NCBI RefSeq assembly: GCF_024707105.1
Contig: NZ_JANQAJ010000009.1
Location: forward strand, 124,001-188,000
DNA from: Devosia ginsengisoli
GTDB lineage: Bacteria > Pseudomonadota > Alphaproteobacteria > Rhizobiales > Devosiaceae
Length of the DNA stretch: 64,000 nt
Direction: 5' to 3'
The notes under the pieces were generated by a model. That model searched no databases. It was not told the DNA's origin and saw only the letters and a program-made list of their open reading frames with translations. This document shows positions 44,350 to 55,502 of this stretch, piece after piece (position 1 is the stretch's first letter; the number at the start of each line of letters is the position of its first letter). The translations under genes were made by a program, and so were the position numbers.

Positions 44350-44373
44350 AAGGCCGGCCCGATGGGCCGGCCC
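44350..44373. terminator. Hairpin between the oxidoreductase and serA
   Basis: AGGCCGGCCC-GAT-GGGCCGGCC between convergent genes; strong stem with a weak T-run. Confidence 0.6.
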
Positions 44374-44397
44374 TCGCATTTCAGGAATTACCCGAGA

Positions 44398-45981
44398 TCA
44401 GAACCGCAGCGTCTTGGCCTGCTTGACGCCATCCAGCGCGGCGATTTCGCCCAGTTGCGGCTCGGTCAGCGTGCCGTCGATGGAGACCAGCGCGATGGCG
44501 TCGCCCCCGACCTCGGCACGGCCGAGATTGAAGTTGGCGATATTGATGCCGAGCGTGCCCAGCAGCGTGCCGAGGCGGCCGATATGGCCCGGCTTGTCCT
44601 CGTTGGTCACATAGAGCATGGACGGCGTCAGCTCGGCCTCCATGTTGATGTTCTTGACCTGGATGATGCGCGACTTGCCGTTGGCAAAGAGCGTACCGGC
44701 GACGCCGCGCTCCTGCCGCTCGGTGGTGACGGTCAGGCGGATATAGCCCTCATAAGCGCCCTGCTGGTCGCGGGTGGTGGTTTCCACCGTGATGCCGCGG
44801 TCCTTGGCGACCTGGGGGGCCGAGACCATGTTGACGTCGCCCAGCGAAGGCTTCAGCACGCCATTGACGGCGGCCGCGATCATCGGCTTGACGTTGAGAT
44901 TGGCGACATTGCCCTCGAACTCGATCTTGATGCCCTTGATCGCCGTCTCGGTGAGCTGGCCGGCAAACAGGCCGAGATTTTCGGCGAGCTTCACCCACGG
45001 GGTCAGGATCGGCGCTTCCTCGGCCGAGATGGACGGGAAGTTCAGCGCATTGGTGATCTCCCCGCTCATCAGATAGGCCGAAATCTGCTCGGCAACCTGC
45101 AGCGCGACATTCTCCTGCGCTTCGGTGGTCGCCGCACCAAGATGGGGCGTGCAGATGACATTGGGCAGCTCGAAGAGCGGATTGTTCTCGGCCGGTTCCT
45201 GCAGGAATACGTCGAGCGCCGCGCCGGCAACCTGGCCGGACTTGAGGGCCTCATAAAGCGCCGCCTCGTCGATCAGCCCGCCACGGGCGCAATTGATGAT
45301 GCGCACGCCCTTCTTGGTCTTGGCGAGATTTTCGGCATTGAGAATGTTGCGGGTGGCGTCGATCAGCGGGGTATGCAGCGTGATGAAGTCGGCGCGGGCC
45401 AGCAGATCCTCCAGCGCCACCTTTTCGACGCCCAGCGTCTGGGCGCGTTCCGGCGTGAGGAAGGGGTCATAGGCAATGACCTTCATCTTGAGGCCGATGG
45501 CGCGGTCGGCCACGATCGAGCCGATATTGCCGGCGCCGATCAGGCCCAGCACCTTGTTGGTGACTTCGACGCCCATGAAGCGGTTCTTTTCCCACTTGCT
45601 GGCGCGGGTCGAGGCATCGGCCTCGGGCAACTGGCGGGCCAGCGCGAACATCATGGCGATGGCATGCTCGGCCGTGGTGATCGAATTGCCGAAGGGCGTG
45701 TTCATCACGATGATGCCCTTCTTGGTCGCCGCCGGAATATCGACATTGTCGACGCCGATGCCAGCGCGGCCGATCACCTTGAGATTGGTGGCGGCAGCGA
45801 TGATCTTCTCGGTCACCTTGGTGGCCGAGCGGATGGCCAGGCCATCATACTGACCGATGACTTCGAGCAGCTTGTCCTTGTCCTTGCCGAGATCGGGCAG
45901 GTAATCGACCTCCACGCCATTGTCCTTGAAGATCTGGACGGCGGTGGGGCTGAGCTTGTCGGAAACGAGAACCTTGGGCAT
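44398..45981 (-). CDS. serA: D-3-phosphoglycerate dehydrogenase
   Basis: SerA oxidises 3-phosphoglycerate to 3-phosphohydroxypyruvate, the first step of serine synthesis. At 527 aa it is the long form. The substrate/NAD core has VIGRAGIGVDNVDIPAAT, Rossmann motif LIGAGNIGSIVADRA, INCARGGLIDEAAL and the catalytic His in CTPHLGAATTEAQENVA. An intervening domain follows (about 320-450), and a C-terminal ACT domain with NEDKPGHIGRLGTLLGTLGINIANFNLGR is where serine usually inhibits. The start is the ATG at 45981 with AGGAGGG upstream. serC lies upstream on the same strand, separated by a REPIN and a tRNA remnant. Confidence 0.97.
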   Translation of the reverse strand: MPKVLVSDKLSPTAVQIFKDNGVEVDYLPDLGKDKDKLLEVIGQYDGLAIRSATKVTEKIIAAATNLKVIGRAGIGVDNVDIPAATKKGIIVMNTPFGNSITTAEHAIAMMFALARQLPEADASTRASKWEKNRFMGVEVTNKVLGLIGAGNIGSIVADRAIGLKMKVIAYDPFLTPERAQTLGVEKVALEDLLARADFITLHTPLIDATRNILNAENLAKTKKGVRIINCARGGLIDEAALYEALKSGQVAGAALDVFLQEPAENNPLFELPNVICTPHLGAATTEAQENVALQVAEQISAYLMSGEITNALNFPSISAEEAPILTPWVKLAENLGLFAGQLTETAIKGIKIEFEGNVANLNVKPMIAAAVNGVLKPSLGDVNMVSAPQVAKDRGITVETTTRDQQGAYEGYIRLTVTTERQERGVAGTLFANGKSRIIQVKNINMEAELTPSMLYVTNEDKPGHIGRLGTLLGTLGINIANFNLGRAEVGGDAIALVSIDGTLTEPQLGEIAALDGVKQAKTLRF

Positions 45982-46000
45982 TGGAAGCCCTCCTGAATTT

Positions 46001-46036
46001 GGTTGCGGGAGCAAGATTTGAACCTGCGACCTGCAT
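46001..46036 (-). pseudogene. 3' remnant of an initiator tRNA (tRNA-fMet-like) gene
   Basis: On the minus strand the sequence reads as the T-arm and acceptor 3' strand of a tRNA: GGTCGCAGGTTCAAATC, then TTGCTCCCGCAACCA. It has the TTCAAAT loop, the pairable T-stem (GCAGG with CTTGC) and an encoded CCA. From memory this equals the 3' end of alphaproteobacterial tRNA-fMet with two changes. The 5' half and anticodon arm are missing; a REPIN starts about 15 bases upstream. It now lies in the serA leader. Confidence 0.65.
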
Positions 46037-46050
46037 GAAACTGGGTGAGG

Positions 46051-46128
46051 CCTCATCCTGAGCTTGTCGAAGGACGAGGCCGGGTTCGGTGCAGGTCACC
46101 CTCGTCCTTCGACAGTCTCAGGATGAGG
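46051..46128. repeat. REPIN-like palindrome, CCTCATCCTGAGC family
   Basis: Arms of 29 bases (CCTCATCCTGAGCTTGTCGA...) and the near-complementary CCTCGTCCTTCGACAGTCTC... in inverted orientation around a 20-base centre. Half of this family also occurs at 12448-12478. It lies between serC and serA. Confidence 0.85.
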
Positions 46129-46148
46129 GTGACTGCGAGATCGCGTGA

Positions 46149-47333
46149 TCAGGCGGCGGCAGCCGTAAGAGCCTTGAGCTCTTCGGCGAAGGCATAATCC
46201 AGCCACGGCACCAGCGCCGCGAGATCGGAGGCTTCGACAGTGGAGCCGGCCCAGATGCGCAGGCCCGAGGGAGCATCCTTGTAGGCGCCGATGTCATAGG
46301 CGACGCCGGCCTTGTCGAGCCGCGAGACGATGGCCTTGGCGAAGGCGGCCTGCTTGTCGGCATCGAGCGCCGTCACCGCGGGATCGACGATGGACAGGCA
46401 CACCGAAGTATTGGAGCGGTTGGCCGGGTTCTTGCCCAGGAAATCGACCCAGTCGGTCCTGGCGACCCAGTCGGCCAGCACCTTGAAATTGGCGTCGGCG
46501 CGGGCCTGCATACCCCCAAGGCCGCCCACCGTCTTGCCCCATTCCATCGCATCGATGGCGTCTTCGATGCAGATCATCGAGGGCGTGTTGATGGTGGCCG
46601 CCTGGAACACTTCCTCGAGCAGCTTTCCACCCTTGGTGAGGCGGAAAATCTTGGGCAGCGGGCGATCGGGCTTGAACGTCTCGAGCCGTTCCACGGCGCG
46701 GGGGCTGAGGATCAGCACGCCATGGGCGGCTTCGCCACCCAAAGCCTTCTGCCAGGAGAAGGTGACGACGTCGAGCTTGGCGAAATCGAGGTTCTGCGCG
46801 AAGGCTGCCGAGGTGGCGTCGCAGATGGTGAGGCCCTTGCGGTCGGCCGCGATCCAGTCGCCATTGGCAACGCGCACGCCCGACGTGGTGCCGTTCCAGG
46901 TGAAGACCACGTCGCGATCGAAATCGACCTGGGCGAGATCCGGCAATTCGCCATAGGGGGCGTCGAGCACGCGCACGTCGTCGAGCTTGAGCTGCTTTTG
47001 CACGTCGGTGACCCAACCGGCGCCGAACGATTCCCAGGCCAGCATGTCGACGCCGCGGGCGCCGAGCGCGCTCCACAGGAACATCTCGACCGCGCCCGTA
47101 TCGGAAGCGGGGACGATGCCAATGCGGTAATCGGCCGGGACTTCGAGCAATTCGCGGGTCAGGTCGATGGCGCGCTGGATGCGGGCCTTGCCCGGCTTGG
47201 AGCGGTGCGAGCGACCGACCAAGGCATTGGCCAGCGCTTCAACCGTCCAGCCAGGACGCTTGGCACAGGGGCCCGACGAAAAATTCGGATTAGCCGGTTT
47301 CACCGCCGGCGCGGTCAGGGGCATTGCAGCCAT
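46149..47333 (-). CDS. serC: Phosphoserine aminotransferase
   Basis: SerC converts 3-phosphohydroxypyruvate to phosphoserine with glutamate, using PLP. The 394-residue product has family features [13 protein letters not shown] at the start, [42 protein letters not shown], and the PLP lysine in [45 protein letters not shown] follows. This is the alphaproteobacterial type, different from enterobacterial SerC. Upstream is a serC-type RNA leader, downstream serA, so the first two serine steps are clustered. Confidence 0.96.
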   Translation of the reverse strand: MAAMPLTAPAVKPANPNFSSGPCAKRPGWTVEALANALVGRSHRSKPGKARIQRAIDLTRELLEVPADYRIGIVPASDTGAVEMFLWSALGARGVDMLAWESFGAGWVTDVQKQLKLDDVRVLDAPYGELPDLAQVDFDRDVVFTWNGTTSGVRVANGDWIAADRKGLTICDATSAAFAQNLDFAKLDVVTFSWQKALGGEAAHGVLILSPRAVERLETFKPDRPLPKIFRLTKGGKLLEEVFQAATINTPSMICIEDAIDAMEWGKTVGGLGGMQARADANFKVLADWVARTDWVDFLGKNPANRSNTSVCLSIVDPAVTALDADKQAAFAKAIVSRLDKAGVAYDIGAYKDAPSGLRIWAGSTVEASDLAALVPWLDYAFAEELKALTAAAA

Positions 47334-47337
47334 CTTA

Positions 47338-47402
47338 AGCGACCCTCCCAGGTCTATGCGTCTCGCGTTAGGGCGAGATGTCCTGAGGCGGGAGATACGC
47401 CC
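47338..47402 (-). ncRNA. serC RNA motif (5' leader of serC)
   Basis: Immediately before the serC start on the minus strand is a hairpin TCTCGC-CCTAAC-GCGAGA (47378-47361) inside a longer pairing of CCTCAGG with CCTGGGAGG. The second arm includes the ribosome site GGGAGG, so folding would mask it. Position, size and ribosome-site masking fit the serC motif described for alphaproteobacterial serC leaders. The identity is from memory of that motif; the ligand, if any, is unknown. Confidence 0.6.
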
Positions 47403-47441
47403 AACGGGCCGTGGCCGTCAATGAGTCTTTTGCAGATGCGG

Positions 47442-48425
47442 CTAGCCGACGCGTCCGCCCAGTTCGTCCTCGATGTGAATGCGGATGATGTCGTCGAAAC
47501 TGGCGTCGCCGCGAAAGCCGAGGGACTTTGCGCGGCTGGCCTCGAAGGCCTTGGGCCAGCCGGCCACGATGTTGACAATGGTCTCGTCAGGCACCCGCTG
47601 AATCAGCGCCGTGGCTTCGGGGCCGGCGACGCGCTCCAGCGCGGCAATCTCTTCGCCAACAGTGGCAGCAAGGCCCGGCATGGACAGGTTGCGCTGATCG
47701 CCCAGCAGCGCCGTATCCATGGCAGCGGCATGCAGCAGGAAACCAACCGCGGCGCGTGGACTGGCGAACCAGTGCCGCACATTATCGGCGACCGGCAGGA
47801 TGGCCGTCTGCCCCGAAAGCGGCTCGCGCAGGATGCCGGAGAAGAAGCCGGAGGCGGCCTTGTTGGGCTTTCCCGGGCGCACCACGATGGTCGGCAGGCG
47901 AATGCCCACGCCATCGACGAAACCGCGCCGCGAATAGTCGGCCAGCAGCAATTCGCAGATGGCCTTCTGCGTGCCGTAGCTGGTGAGCGGGGTATGGTGA
48001 TGCGTATCGCCGATGATCTCGGGCAGCGGCTCGCCGAAAACGGCAATGGACGAGGTGAAGACGAGGCGTGGTCGATACGGTGCGCCCTGCCCCGCCAAAC
48101 GGATCGCTTCCAGCAGGTGGCGCGTACCGTCGAGATTGATGCGATAGCCCTTCTCGAAATCCGCCTCGGCCTCGCCCGAGACGATGGCCGCCAGATGGAA
48201 GATCAGGTCCGGGCGTTCCGCCACGAGCTGTTCGGCAACCTGCGGCGCCGACAAATCGACCGCCAGCGCGGTGATCGGGATTGTCGAAGCCGGAGGAACC
48301 GGAGCGACGACGTCGGCCAGGGTCAGTTGGCCGATCGGCTGCCCGCCGACCTGCCCTGCAGCCAGCAGCGCCGCCACCAGCTTGCGCCCCACCATGCCGG
48401 CCGCGCCGATCACCAGAACCTTCAT
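47442..48425 (-). CDS. denD: NAD-dependent epimerase/dehydrogenase, D-erythronate dehydrogenase (DenD)-like
   Basis: A short-chain extended dehydrogenase of 327 aa with Rossmann motif VLVIGAAGMVGRKLVAALL, substrate region HLAAIVSGEAEADFEKGYRINLDGTRHLLEA, catalytic FTSSIAVFG and Y-x3-K in SYGTQKAICELLLADYSRRGFVDGVGIRLPTIVVRPGKPNKAASGFFS. The last run (RLPTIVVRPG-x-PN-x-AASGFFSGI) is characteristic of DenD, which oxidises D-erythronate to 2-keto-D-erythronate. The usual partner genes (otnK, otnC, otnI) are absent here, so the role may differ. Confidence 0.75.
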   Translation of the reverse strand: MKVLVIGAAGMVGRKLVAALLAAGQVGGQPIGQLTLADVVAPVPPASTIPITALAVDLSAPQVAEQLVAERPDLIFHLAAIVSGEAEADFEKGYRINLDGTRHLLEAIRLAGQGAPYRPRLVFTSSIAVFGEPLPEIIGDTHHHTPLTSYGTQKAICELLLADYSRRGFVDGVGIRLPTIVVRPGKPNKAASGFFSGILREPLSGQTAILPVADNVRHWFASPRAAVGFLLHAAAMDTALLGDQRNLSMPGLAATVGEEIAALERVAGPEATALIQRVPDETIVNIVAGWPKAFEASRAKSLGFRGDASFDDIIRIHIEDELGGRVG

Positions 48426-48487
48426 GTCATCTCCCCCGGTCTGCGTTCGGGAGGGAGCGTAACGTCACCATCAGAGTCGGCAAAAGA

Positions 48488-48515
48488 AAATCGGCGCCAT
48501 CAAGGGCGCCGATTT
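48488..48515 (-). terminator. Terminator of the outer-membrane protein gene
   Basis: AAATCGGCGCC-CTTGAT-GGCGCCGATTT on the minus strand, followed by TTCTTTTG, 45 bases after the stop. Confidence 0.8.
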
Positions 48516-48558
48516 GATACCGATAGCAGAGCGGGCTCGTGGCTCGCCCGCTCCCCGA

Positions 48559-49266
48559 TCAGTTGAAGCGATAGCGCAGGGTGGTGCGCAATTCGTGGGT
48601 CATCGGGCTGTTCAGGTAGAACGAGGTATTCGGCCCCACCTGCGCATTGCTGATCTGCGGCATGTAGACGCCGCGATAGCCGAGATCGGCGACCAGGGCA
48701 CCCATGTCGTAGGTCACGCCTGCCATGACGGCGGCAGCCGGCGCCCAGGACGAGCCATCCGGCGTCGCGAGCGGGCCGGTGACGGTGGTCTGGTTGTAAG
48801 CGCCACCCAGGCCAGCGCCGACATAGGCACCGAACCCGCCGGCGGCCGAACCATAGTCGCTGAACGAGAAGTCGTAATAGGCGTTCGCCAGCAGCAGCGT
48901 GGAGCGCAGGCCCAAAGTATAGGTCCCGTCCGACAGGCCGTGATTCTTGCTGTAGTCGAGCGTGAGATCGGCACGCAGCCCGGTGCCGGTTTCGTAGCCG
49001 AAGCCTGCGCCGAAGGAATAGCCGTAGCCGGCAATGGTCAGGTTGTTGCCGCCGCCACCGCAAAGCAGCGGACAGGCCGGAACATAGTCCTTGGCCCAGA
49101 GCAGGTTCCCCGCAGCGCTGCCGCGCAGGTAGAACGAGCCGGACACGCCGTAATCGACGTCGGGAATTTCGATGATCGGAGGATAGTAGGGAAGATCGGC
49201 AGCGATCGCCTGCCCACCGACAATAGCGGCACCCGCCACCATCATCGCAGCGATGAACTTACGCAT
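48559..49266 (-). CDS. Outer-membrane beta-barrel protein (Omp25-like)
   Basis: The 235-residue product has a signal peptide (MRKFIAAMMVAGAAIVGGQAIAADLP), then alternating strands with GSFYLRGSAAGNLLWA, YGYSFGAGFGYETGTGLRADLTLDYS, FGAYVGAGLGGAYNQTT and AVMAGVTYDMGALVADLGYRGVYM. It ends in TLRYRFN with an aromatic near the C-terminus, as in outer-membrane barrels. It resembles the eight-stranded Omp25/Omp31 family of rhizobia and Brucella. The start is set by the signal peptide; an ATG eight codons upstream is less likely. A perfect CtrA box lies 62 bases upstream, matching CtrA control of Omp25 in Brucella. Confidence 0.85.
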   Translation of the reverse strand: MRKFIAAMMVAGAAIVGGQAIAADLPYYPPIIEIPDVDYGVSGSFYLRGSAAGNLLWAKDYVPACPLLCGGGGNNLTIAGYGYSFGAGFGYETGTGLRADLTLDYSKNHGLSDGTYTLGLRSTLLLANAYYDFSFSDYGSAAGGFGAYVGAGLGGAYNQTTVTGPLATPDGSSWAPAAAVMAGVTYDMGALVADLGYRGVYMPQISNAQVGPNTSFYLNSPMTHELRTTLRYRFN

Positions 49267-49327
49267 GTGAAACGTCCTTTGGGTTGCCACGGCACCAGTT
49301 GATGCAACCCAGTATCGACGAATTTCC

Positions 49328-49342
49328 TTAAAGGCCGCTTAA
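49328..49342 (-). promoter_or_regulatory. Perfect CtrA box (TTAA-N7-TTAA) upstream of the Omp25-like gene
   Basis: Both half sites match exactly with a seven-base spacer, 62 bases before the start at 49266 on the minus strand. It is the best CtrA consensus match in the window. An AT-rich stretch with further TTAA follows at 49350-49360. Confidence 0.65.
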
Positions 49343-49437
49343 CCTAAATATTTAACCCTAACGAGAACAGAACGGCCCCATCATAGTTAACCGTAAGTAA
49401 ATATCCGAGAGTCCGTCAGATCTGCTGATGCCCTGCC

Positions 49438-50781
49438 CTAGGCCACGTCGCGGATGGCGGCTTCGATCTGCGACACGACCGTTGTCACCAGCGAGGCATC
49501 GTCGGCTTCGCCCATCACCCGGATGACCGGCTCGGTGCCCGAGGCACGGACCACCAGGCGCCCGCCATTGCCCAGCATGGCCTGACCATCGGCGATGGCC
49601 TGGATGACGTGGCTGTCCTCGAGCGGCTTGCCCGACTTGAACTTGACGCTGCGCAGCAGTTGGGGAACCTTGGTGAAGCGTGCGCAGATCTCGGAAATAC
49701 TGCGCTCCTGCTGCTTGAGTACTGCGAGCAATTGCAGGGCCGCCACCAGGCCATCGCCCGTCGTGGTGAAATCGGAGAGGATGATGTGGCCGGACTGTTC
49801 GCCGCCCACATTGAAACCCTTGCTCCGCATGGCTTCGAGCACGTAGCGGTCGCCGACCTGGGTGCGCTCGAGCGTCAGGCCCAGTGAGGTCAGGTAGCGC
49901 TCGAGCCCGAGATTGGACATGACGGTGGCGACGATGCCGCCGCCGACAAGCATCTGCCGCTCCAGCCAGCTCTGGGCGATGACAGCCATGAACTGATCGC
50001 CATCGACCACTTCGCCCTTCTCGTCGACGATGATGACGCGATCGGCATCGCCATCCAGCGCTATGCCGATATCGGCGCGCACTTCCTTGACCTTGGCGGA
50101 GACCGCTTCGGGCGCGGTGGACCCCACCTTGTCGTTGATATTGAAGCCATCGGGCTTGTTGCCGATGGTGAAGACCTCGGCGCCAAGCTCCCACAGGGCC
50201 ACCGGGGCCACCTTGTAGGCCGCGCCATTGGCGCAATCGAGCACCACGCGCAGGCCCGCCAGGTCGGTGTTCCGCGGCAGGGTGCGCTTGGCATATTCGA
50301 TATAGCGGGTGCGCGCTTCCTCGTCGCGGTGGGCCCGGCCGATATCGCGGCCATGCGCCAGGAAGCTGGACATGTCGCTGTCGATCAGCCGCTCGATTTC
50401 GGCTTCGACCTTGTCGCTCAGCTTGTAGCCATCAGGGCGGAACAGCTTGATGCCGTTATCCTCGAAGGGATTGTGCGAAGCCGAGATCATGACGCCGAGA
50501 TCGGCGCGCAGCGAGCGCGTCAGCATGGCAACGGCCGGGGTGGGCATGGGGCCGAGCAGATAGACATCCATGCCGACGGCGGTGAAGCCGGCGGTCAAGG
50601 CCTGTTCGAGCATATAGCCCGATCGGCGCGTATCCTTGCCGATGACGACGCGGTTGCGATGGTCGCCGCGCACGAATTTCTGCCCGGCTGCCATGCCGAC
50701 CCGCAAGGCCAGTTCCGGCGTCAGCTTGGCGCCATTGGCCAGACCGCGAATTCCGTCCGTACCGAAATACTTGCGTACCAT
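49438..50781 (-). CDS. glmM: Phosphoglucosamine mutase
   Basis: GlmM converts glucosamine-6-phosphate to glucosamine-1-phosphate for peptidoglycan and LPS. The 447-residue protein shows [14 protein letters not shown], the phosphoserine loop [18 protein letters not shown], metal loop [16 protein letters not shown], sugar-binding [12 protein letters not shown] and the phosphate-binding [14 protein letters not shown]. The start is the ATG before VRKYFG; the frame upstream is not conserved. It follows ftsH on the same strand after a terminator, a common order in alphaproteobacteria. Confidence 0.98.
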   Translation of the reverse strand: MVRKYFGTDGIRGLANGAKLTPELALRVGMAAGQKFVRGDHRNRVVIGKDTRRSGYMLEQALTAGFTAVGMDVYLLGPMPTPAVAMLTRSLRADLGVMISASHNPFEDNGIKLFRPDGYKLSDKVEAEIERLIDSDMSSFLAHGRDIGRAHRDEEARTRYIEYAKRTLPRNTDLAGLRVVLDCANGAAYKVAPVALWELGAEVFTIGNKPDGFNINDKVGSTAPEAVSAKVKEVRADIGIALDGDADRVIIVDEKGEVVDGDQFMAVIAQSWLERQMLVGGGIVATVMSNLGLERYLTSLGLTLERTQVGDRYVLEAMRSKGFNVGGEQSGHIILSDFTTTGDGLVAALQLLAVLKQQERSISEICARFTKVPQLLRSVKFKSGKPLEDSHVIQAIADGQAMLGNGGRLVVRASGTEPVIRVMGEADDASLVTTVVSQIEAAIRDVA

Positions 50782-50867
50782 AGCTGTTCGTCCCCTGAGC
50801 CTGCGATTCCGGTTGCGTCGGATAATACCACTTTCGGGCGAAATAACGGAGATTCCCGACAAGCAAA

Positions 50868-50893
50868 AGGGCCGCCTTGTGGGCGGCCCCTCT
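50868..50893 (-). terminator. Terminator of ftsH
   Basis: GGGCCGCCC-ACAA-GGCGGCCC followed by TTTTG on the minus strand, just after the ftsH stop. Confidence 0.85.
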
Positions 50894-50909
50894 AATACTT
50901 TTCCCCAGC

Positions 50910-52841
<1,932 letters not shown>

Positions 52842-53010
52842 TCCTGTCCCGGAGAAGCCGTCGCAAGGGAGCGCGGCGCGTGTGCCGAATGTATGTCCGG
52901 CATTAGGGCGTTACAAGGGCAAGACCTGCTGTCCTTTGGGTGTCCCGTCCAGTCATAATGTCGCGATTGGGTTAATACGCGGTGGGGATTTGGTTGGTTC
53001 CACGCGCCGA

Positions 53011-54285
53011 TCAATCGATCAGCAACTGCACCTTGATGCGCTCGTCGAAGGACCAACCGCCCAGCGACAGCACGCCACCTTCCGCGTCGCGGACGATTGG
53101 GGCGGTGCGGATGGCCTCGGCAGGGGCAGTGACCTTGAAGCCCAGGAATTCTTCGAGCCGGTGGCGTGGCAGGTAATCGGCGACGCTGGCGGTGAGGCCG
53201 GCTTCCGACGAGGCATTGACGATGCGGAAGCGCTCATCCCAGACCAGGGTGCCATGCGGGGCCAGCACGGCATCTGCTGGCAGCGAGCGGCCGGGCTCGC
53301 GGGCGACCGCGATGGCATCGTCCTTGATGCGGATGACGCAGCCGAGCACGGTGGTGGCCTTGGCAAGGCCGGATTCGGCAATGGTCTGGCGCAGGCGCTC
53401 GACCTGCCCCAGGGCGCGCGGCTTCTGCCGCCCGCCGACAATATTGAGCACGCGGCCGAGCAGGCGGGTCGAAATGGCGGGGCTGAGGCCGATGAACGGC
53501 GCCAGTTCGATCCGGGCGGCGCCGAAGCCGTCGAGCCGCACGATTTCGGTGAAGCAGCCATCGGCCATCTGGGCGATGGCGGCGTCGACCTCGGCCATGC
53601 GGTCGGCAAACAAGGCCAGCGCTCCGGCATCGAGGCCCAATGCCGCCAGTTGCGGCATGGCCTGGCGCCAGCGCACGCGCTCGTAATGCGGGTCGGTATT
53701 GGAAGGGTCTTCGGCGGGCACGAGCCCTGCCCCATCGACCACGGCACGCAGGGCGGCCGGATCGACATCGAGCAATGGGCGATGCACGCGCACGCCTTCG
53801 ATCTCGGCCATATCGGTCATGCCCTTGAGCCCTTCGATGCCGCTGCCATGCGCCATGCGCATCAGCACCGTCTCGGCCTGATCCTGCAGATGATGGGCGG
53901 TGAGCAGCACCGTCGCCCCATCCTCTTCCATGGCAGCACCCATGAGGCGGTAGCGGGCGATACGGGCGGCTTCCTGCACACCGGTTGCGGGTTTGGCGCC
54001 GGTCCAGGCGAGGCCGCGCGCAGCCAGGCCGAGCGCCTTGGCTGCCTGCAGCACCATGGCGACTTCGCTTGCCGCTTCCGGACGCAGGCCATGATCGACC
54101 GAATAGACGATGAGCTTTGGTGCGCCGGACAGGCCCGCCGCCCAGCGCTGCGCCAGCACCATCAGGGCGAGGCTGTCGGCCCCGCCCGATACGGCAAGCG
54201 CGATGACTGGCTCACCGGCCACTGCTGTGAACAGGGCGTTGAGCCCTGCCGTATCATCGATGGCGGGTGTCAGGCGGGCGGGCAT
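53011..54285 (-). CDS. tilS: tRNA(Ile)-lysidine synthetase
   Basis: TilS changes C34 of tRNA-Ile(CAU) to lysidine, so it reads AUA. The 424-residue protein has the N-type ATP pyrophosphatase loop LAVSGGADSLALMVLA, then YSVDHGLRPEAASEV, LLTAHHLQDQAETVLMRMAHGSGIEGLKGM and RPLLDV, all strongly TilS-like. The C-terminal domain is weakly conserved. The start overlaps the 3' end of cpoB by 16 bases, which suggests coupling in the pal-cpoB-tilS-ftsH order. Confidence 0.95.
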   Translation of the reverse strand: MPARLTPAIDDTAGLNALFTAVAGEPVIALAVSGGADSLALMVLAQRWAAGLSGAPKLIVYSVDHGLRPEAASEVAMVLQAAKALGLAARGLAWTGAKPATGVQEAARIARYRLMGAAMEEDGATVLLTAHHLQDQAETVLMRMAHGSGIEGLKGMTDMAEIEGVRVHRPLLDVDPAALRAVVDGAGLVPAEDPSNTDPHYERVRWRQAMPQLAALGLDAGALALFADRMAEVDAAIAQMADGCFTEIVRLDGFGAARIELAPFIGLSPAISTRLLGRVLNIVGGRQKPRALGQVERLRQTIAESGLAKATTVLGCVIRIKDDAIAVAREPGRSLPADAVLAPHGTLVWDERFRIVNASSEAGLTASVADYLPRHRLEEFLGFKVTAPAEAIRTAPIVRDAEGGVLSLGGWSFDERIKVQLLID

Positions 54286-55349
54286 TCGGCCCGTGTCTTC
54301 TCCTCGCCCAGCCGCGTCACGAAAGCGGGCGCGAGCGTGGTGTAGCGCTTGTCGATCTCGGCAAAGGTGCGGCAGGCGGTTTCCCGCTCGCCGGCGCCTG
54401 ACAGCGACATGCCCAGCTTGAGCAGCAGATCGGGCGCACGCGGGCTATCCGGCGTCTTCTGGAAGGCCGCGAGCAACACTTCGGCCGCCTCGTCATAGGC
54501 GGCGCGCTGGATCAGCACGTCGCCCAGGAAATTGGCGGCGTCGGGGGCCTGCTCGCTATCGGGATAGAGCGACAGATACTGGCTGAACTGATCCTCGGCA
54601 AAGGCATAATCGCCCGAAGTAAAGGCCTCGTAGCCAGCCGCGAACTGAGCGTCGGCATCGGCATTGCCGGACTTGGGAGCCGTCGGATCGAAGTTCAGAT
54701 TCATCGGCTGGCCGGTGGTGAGGTCGACGCCTCCGGTCGAGCCGGTGCCCACCAGCGGATCGGCGGATTCGCCCAGCTCGTCGCCCGGGGGCATGCTGCC
54801 ATCATCGAAAGTAGGGTCGAACTCCGCCTCGCCGGGCAGGGGCTGGACGCCCTGCTCGGGAATATCGGTGAGGGGAACGCCGTTGGCGTCCACGGGCACA
54901 CTATTGGCGTCGGTGGGGACAGCATTGGGGTCCTGCGGCAGCGCCTCGGGCTGCGTCACGCCGCCCGCTTGGCCTGCCGCCTCAGGTTTTGGGCCAGCAC
55001 CGCCTTCCAGCGCCTGGAAGCGGAATTCATTGTCTTCCTGCATGCGATTGAGGATTTCCTGCAACTGGGTGAGCTGGAAGGTCAGGCCCTCGATCTGCCC
55101 GTTCTGCAGGCGCAACTGCTCTTCGAGCTGCTGGATGCGCACCATGAGCTGCGCTGTATCCTGCGCCTGGGCGACATGGATGCGCGGCGGCGCGGCATTG
55201 GTGAGGGTCAGCCCGCCCAGTTCGGCCGGCGGCATGGGCGTCGTCTGTGCCGCCATGCCCGGAACGGTGATGCCGAGGGCGACTGCGACCGTGCATAATG
55301 CGGTCCGCCCCCTTTGAGAATGGCCGATAACTTCAAACGACGCCTCCAA
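54270..55349 (-). CDS. cpoB: Cell division coordinator CpoB (YbgF), Tol-Pal system
   Basis: CpoB is a periplasmic protein that links Tol-Pal constriction with peptidoglycan synthesis. The 359-residue product has a signal-like N-terminus (TALCTVAVALGITVPGMAAQ) and a coiled-coil trimerisation segment at about 65-115 (DTAQLMVRIQQLEEQLRLQNGQIEGLTFQLTQLQ). A Pro/Gly/Asp-rich linker leads to three tetratricopeptide repeats at about 235-355 (DAQFAAGYEAFTSGDYAFAEDQFSQYLSLYPDSEQAPDAANFLGDVL). The only start giving the whole signal peptide is TTG at 55349. It follows pal. Confidence 0.9.
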   Translation of the reverse strand: MEASFEVIGHSQRGRTALCTVAVALGITVPGMAAQTTPMPPAELGGLTLTNAAPPRIHVAQAQDTAQLMVRIQQLEEQLRLQNGQIEGLTFQLTQLQEILNRMQEDNEFRFQALEGGAGPKPEAAGQAGGVTQPEALPQDPNAVPTDANSVPVDANGVPLTDIPEQGVQPLPGEAEFDPTFDDGSMPPGDELGESADPLVGTGSTGGVDLTTGQPMNLNFDPTAPKSGNADADAQFAAGYEAFTSGDYAFAEDQFSQYLSLYPDSEQAPDAANFLGDVLIQRAAYDEAAEVLLAAFQKTPDSPRAPDLLLKLGMSLSGAGERETACRTFAEIDKRYTTLAPAFVTRLGEEKTRAECPPA

Positions 55350-55420
55350 CGCGCTGGACTTGATCGCACCAACATGGTGCCGATGCAGCCGCGGATAAAG
55401 GGCAATTTTGGTGAAAAGAA

Positions 55421-55453
55421 AGCGCCCGGGCCAAATACTTGGCTCCGGGCGCT
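55421..55453 (-). terminator. Terminator/attenuator between pal and cpoB
   Basis: Arms AGCGCCCGG / CCGGGCGCT with an inner GCCAA/TTGGC stem and a four-base loop, followed on the minus strand by TTTCTTTTC. It should lower transcription from pal into cpoB. Confidence 0.7.
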
Positions 55454-55502
55454 ATTGCCTCCAGTTTGCACTGGATTCTCTTGGCCCTCAGGCCGATGTT
55501 TC

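Noticed and set aside
46722..48566. A 614-codon plus-strand frame over serC and denD
   Set aside because: Antisense shadow of two genes with clear families; no ribosome site or recognisable domain.
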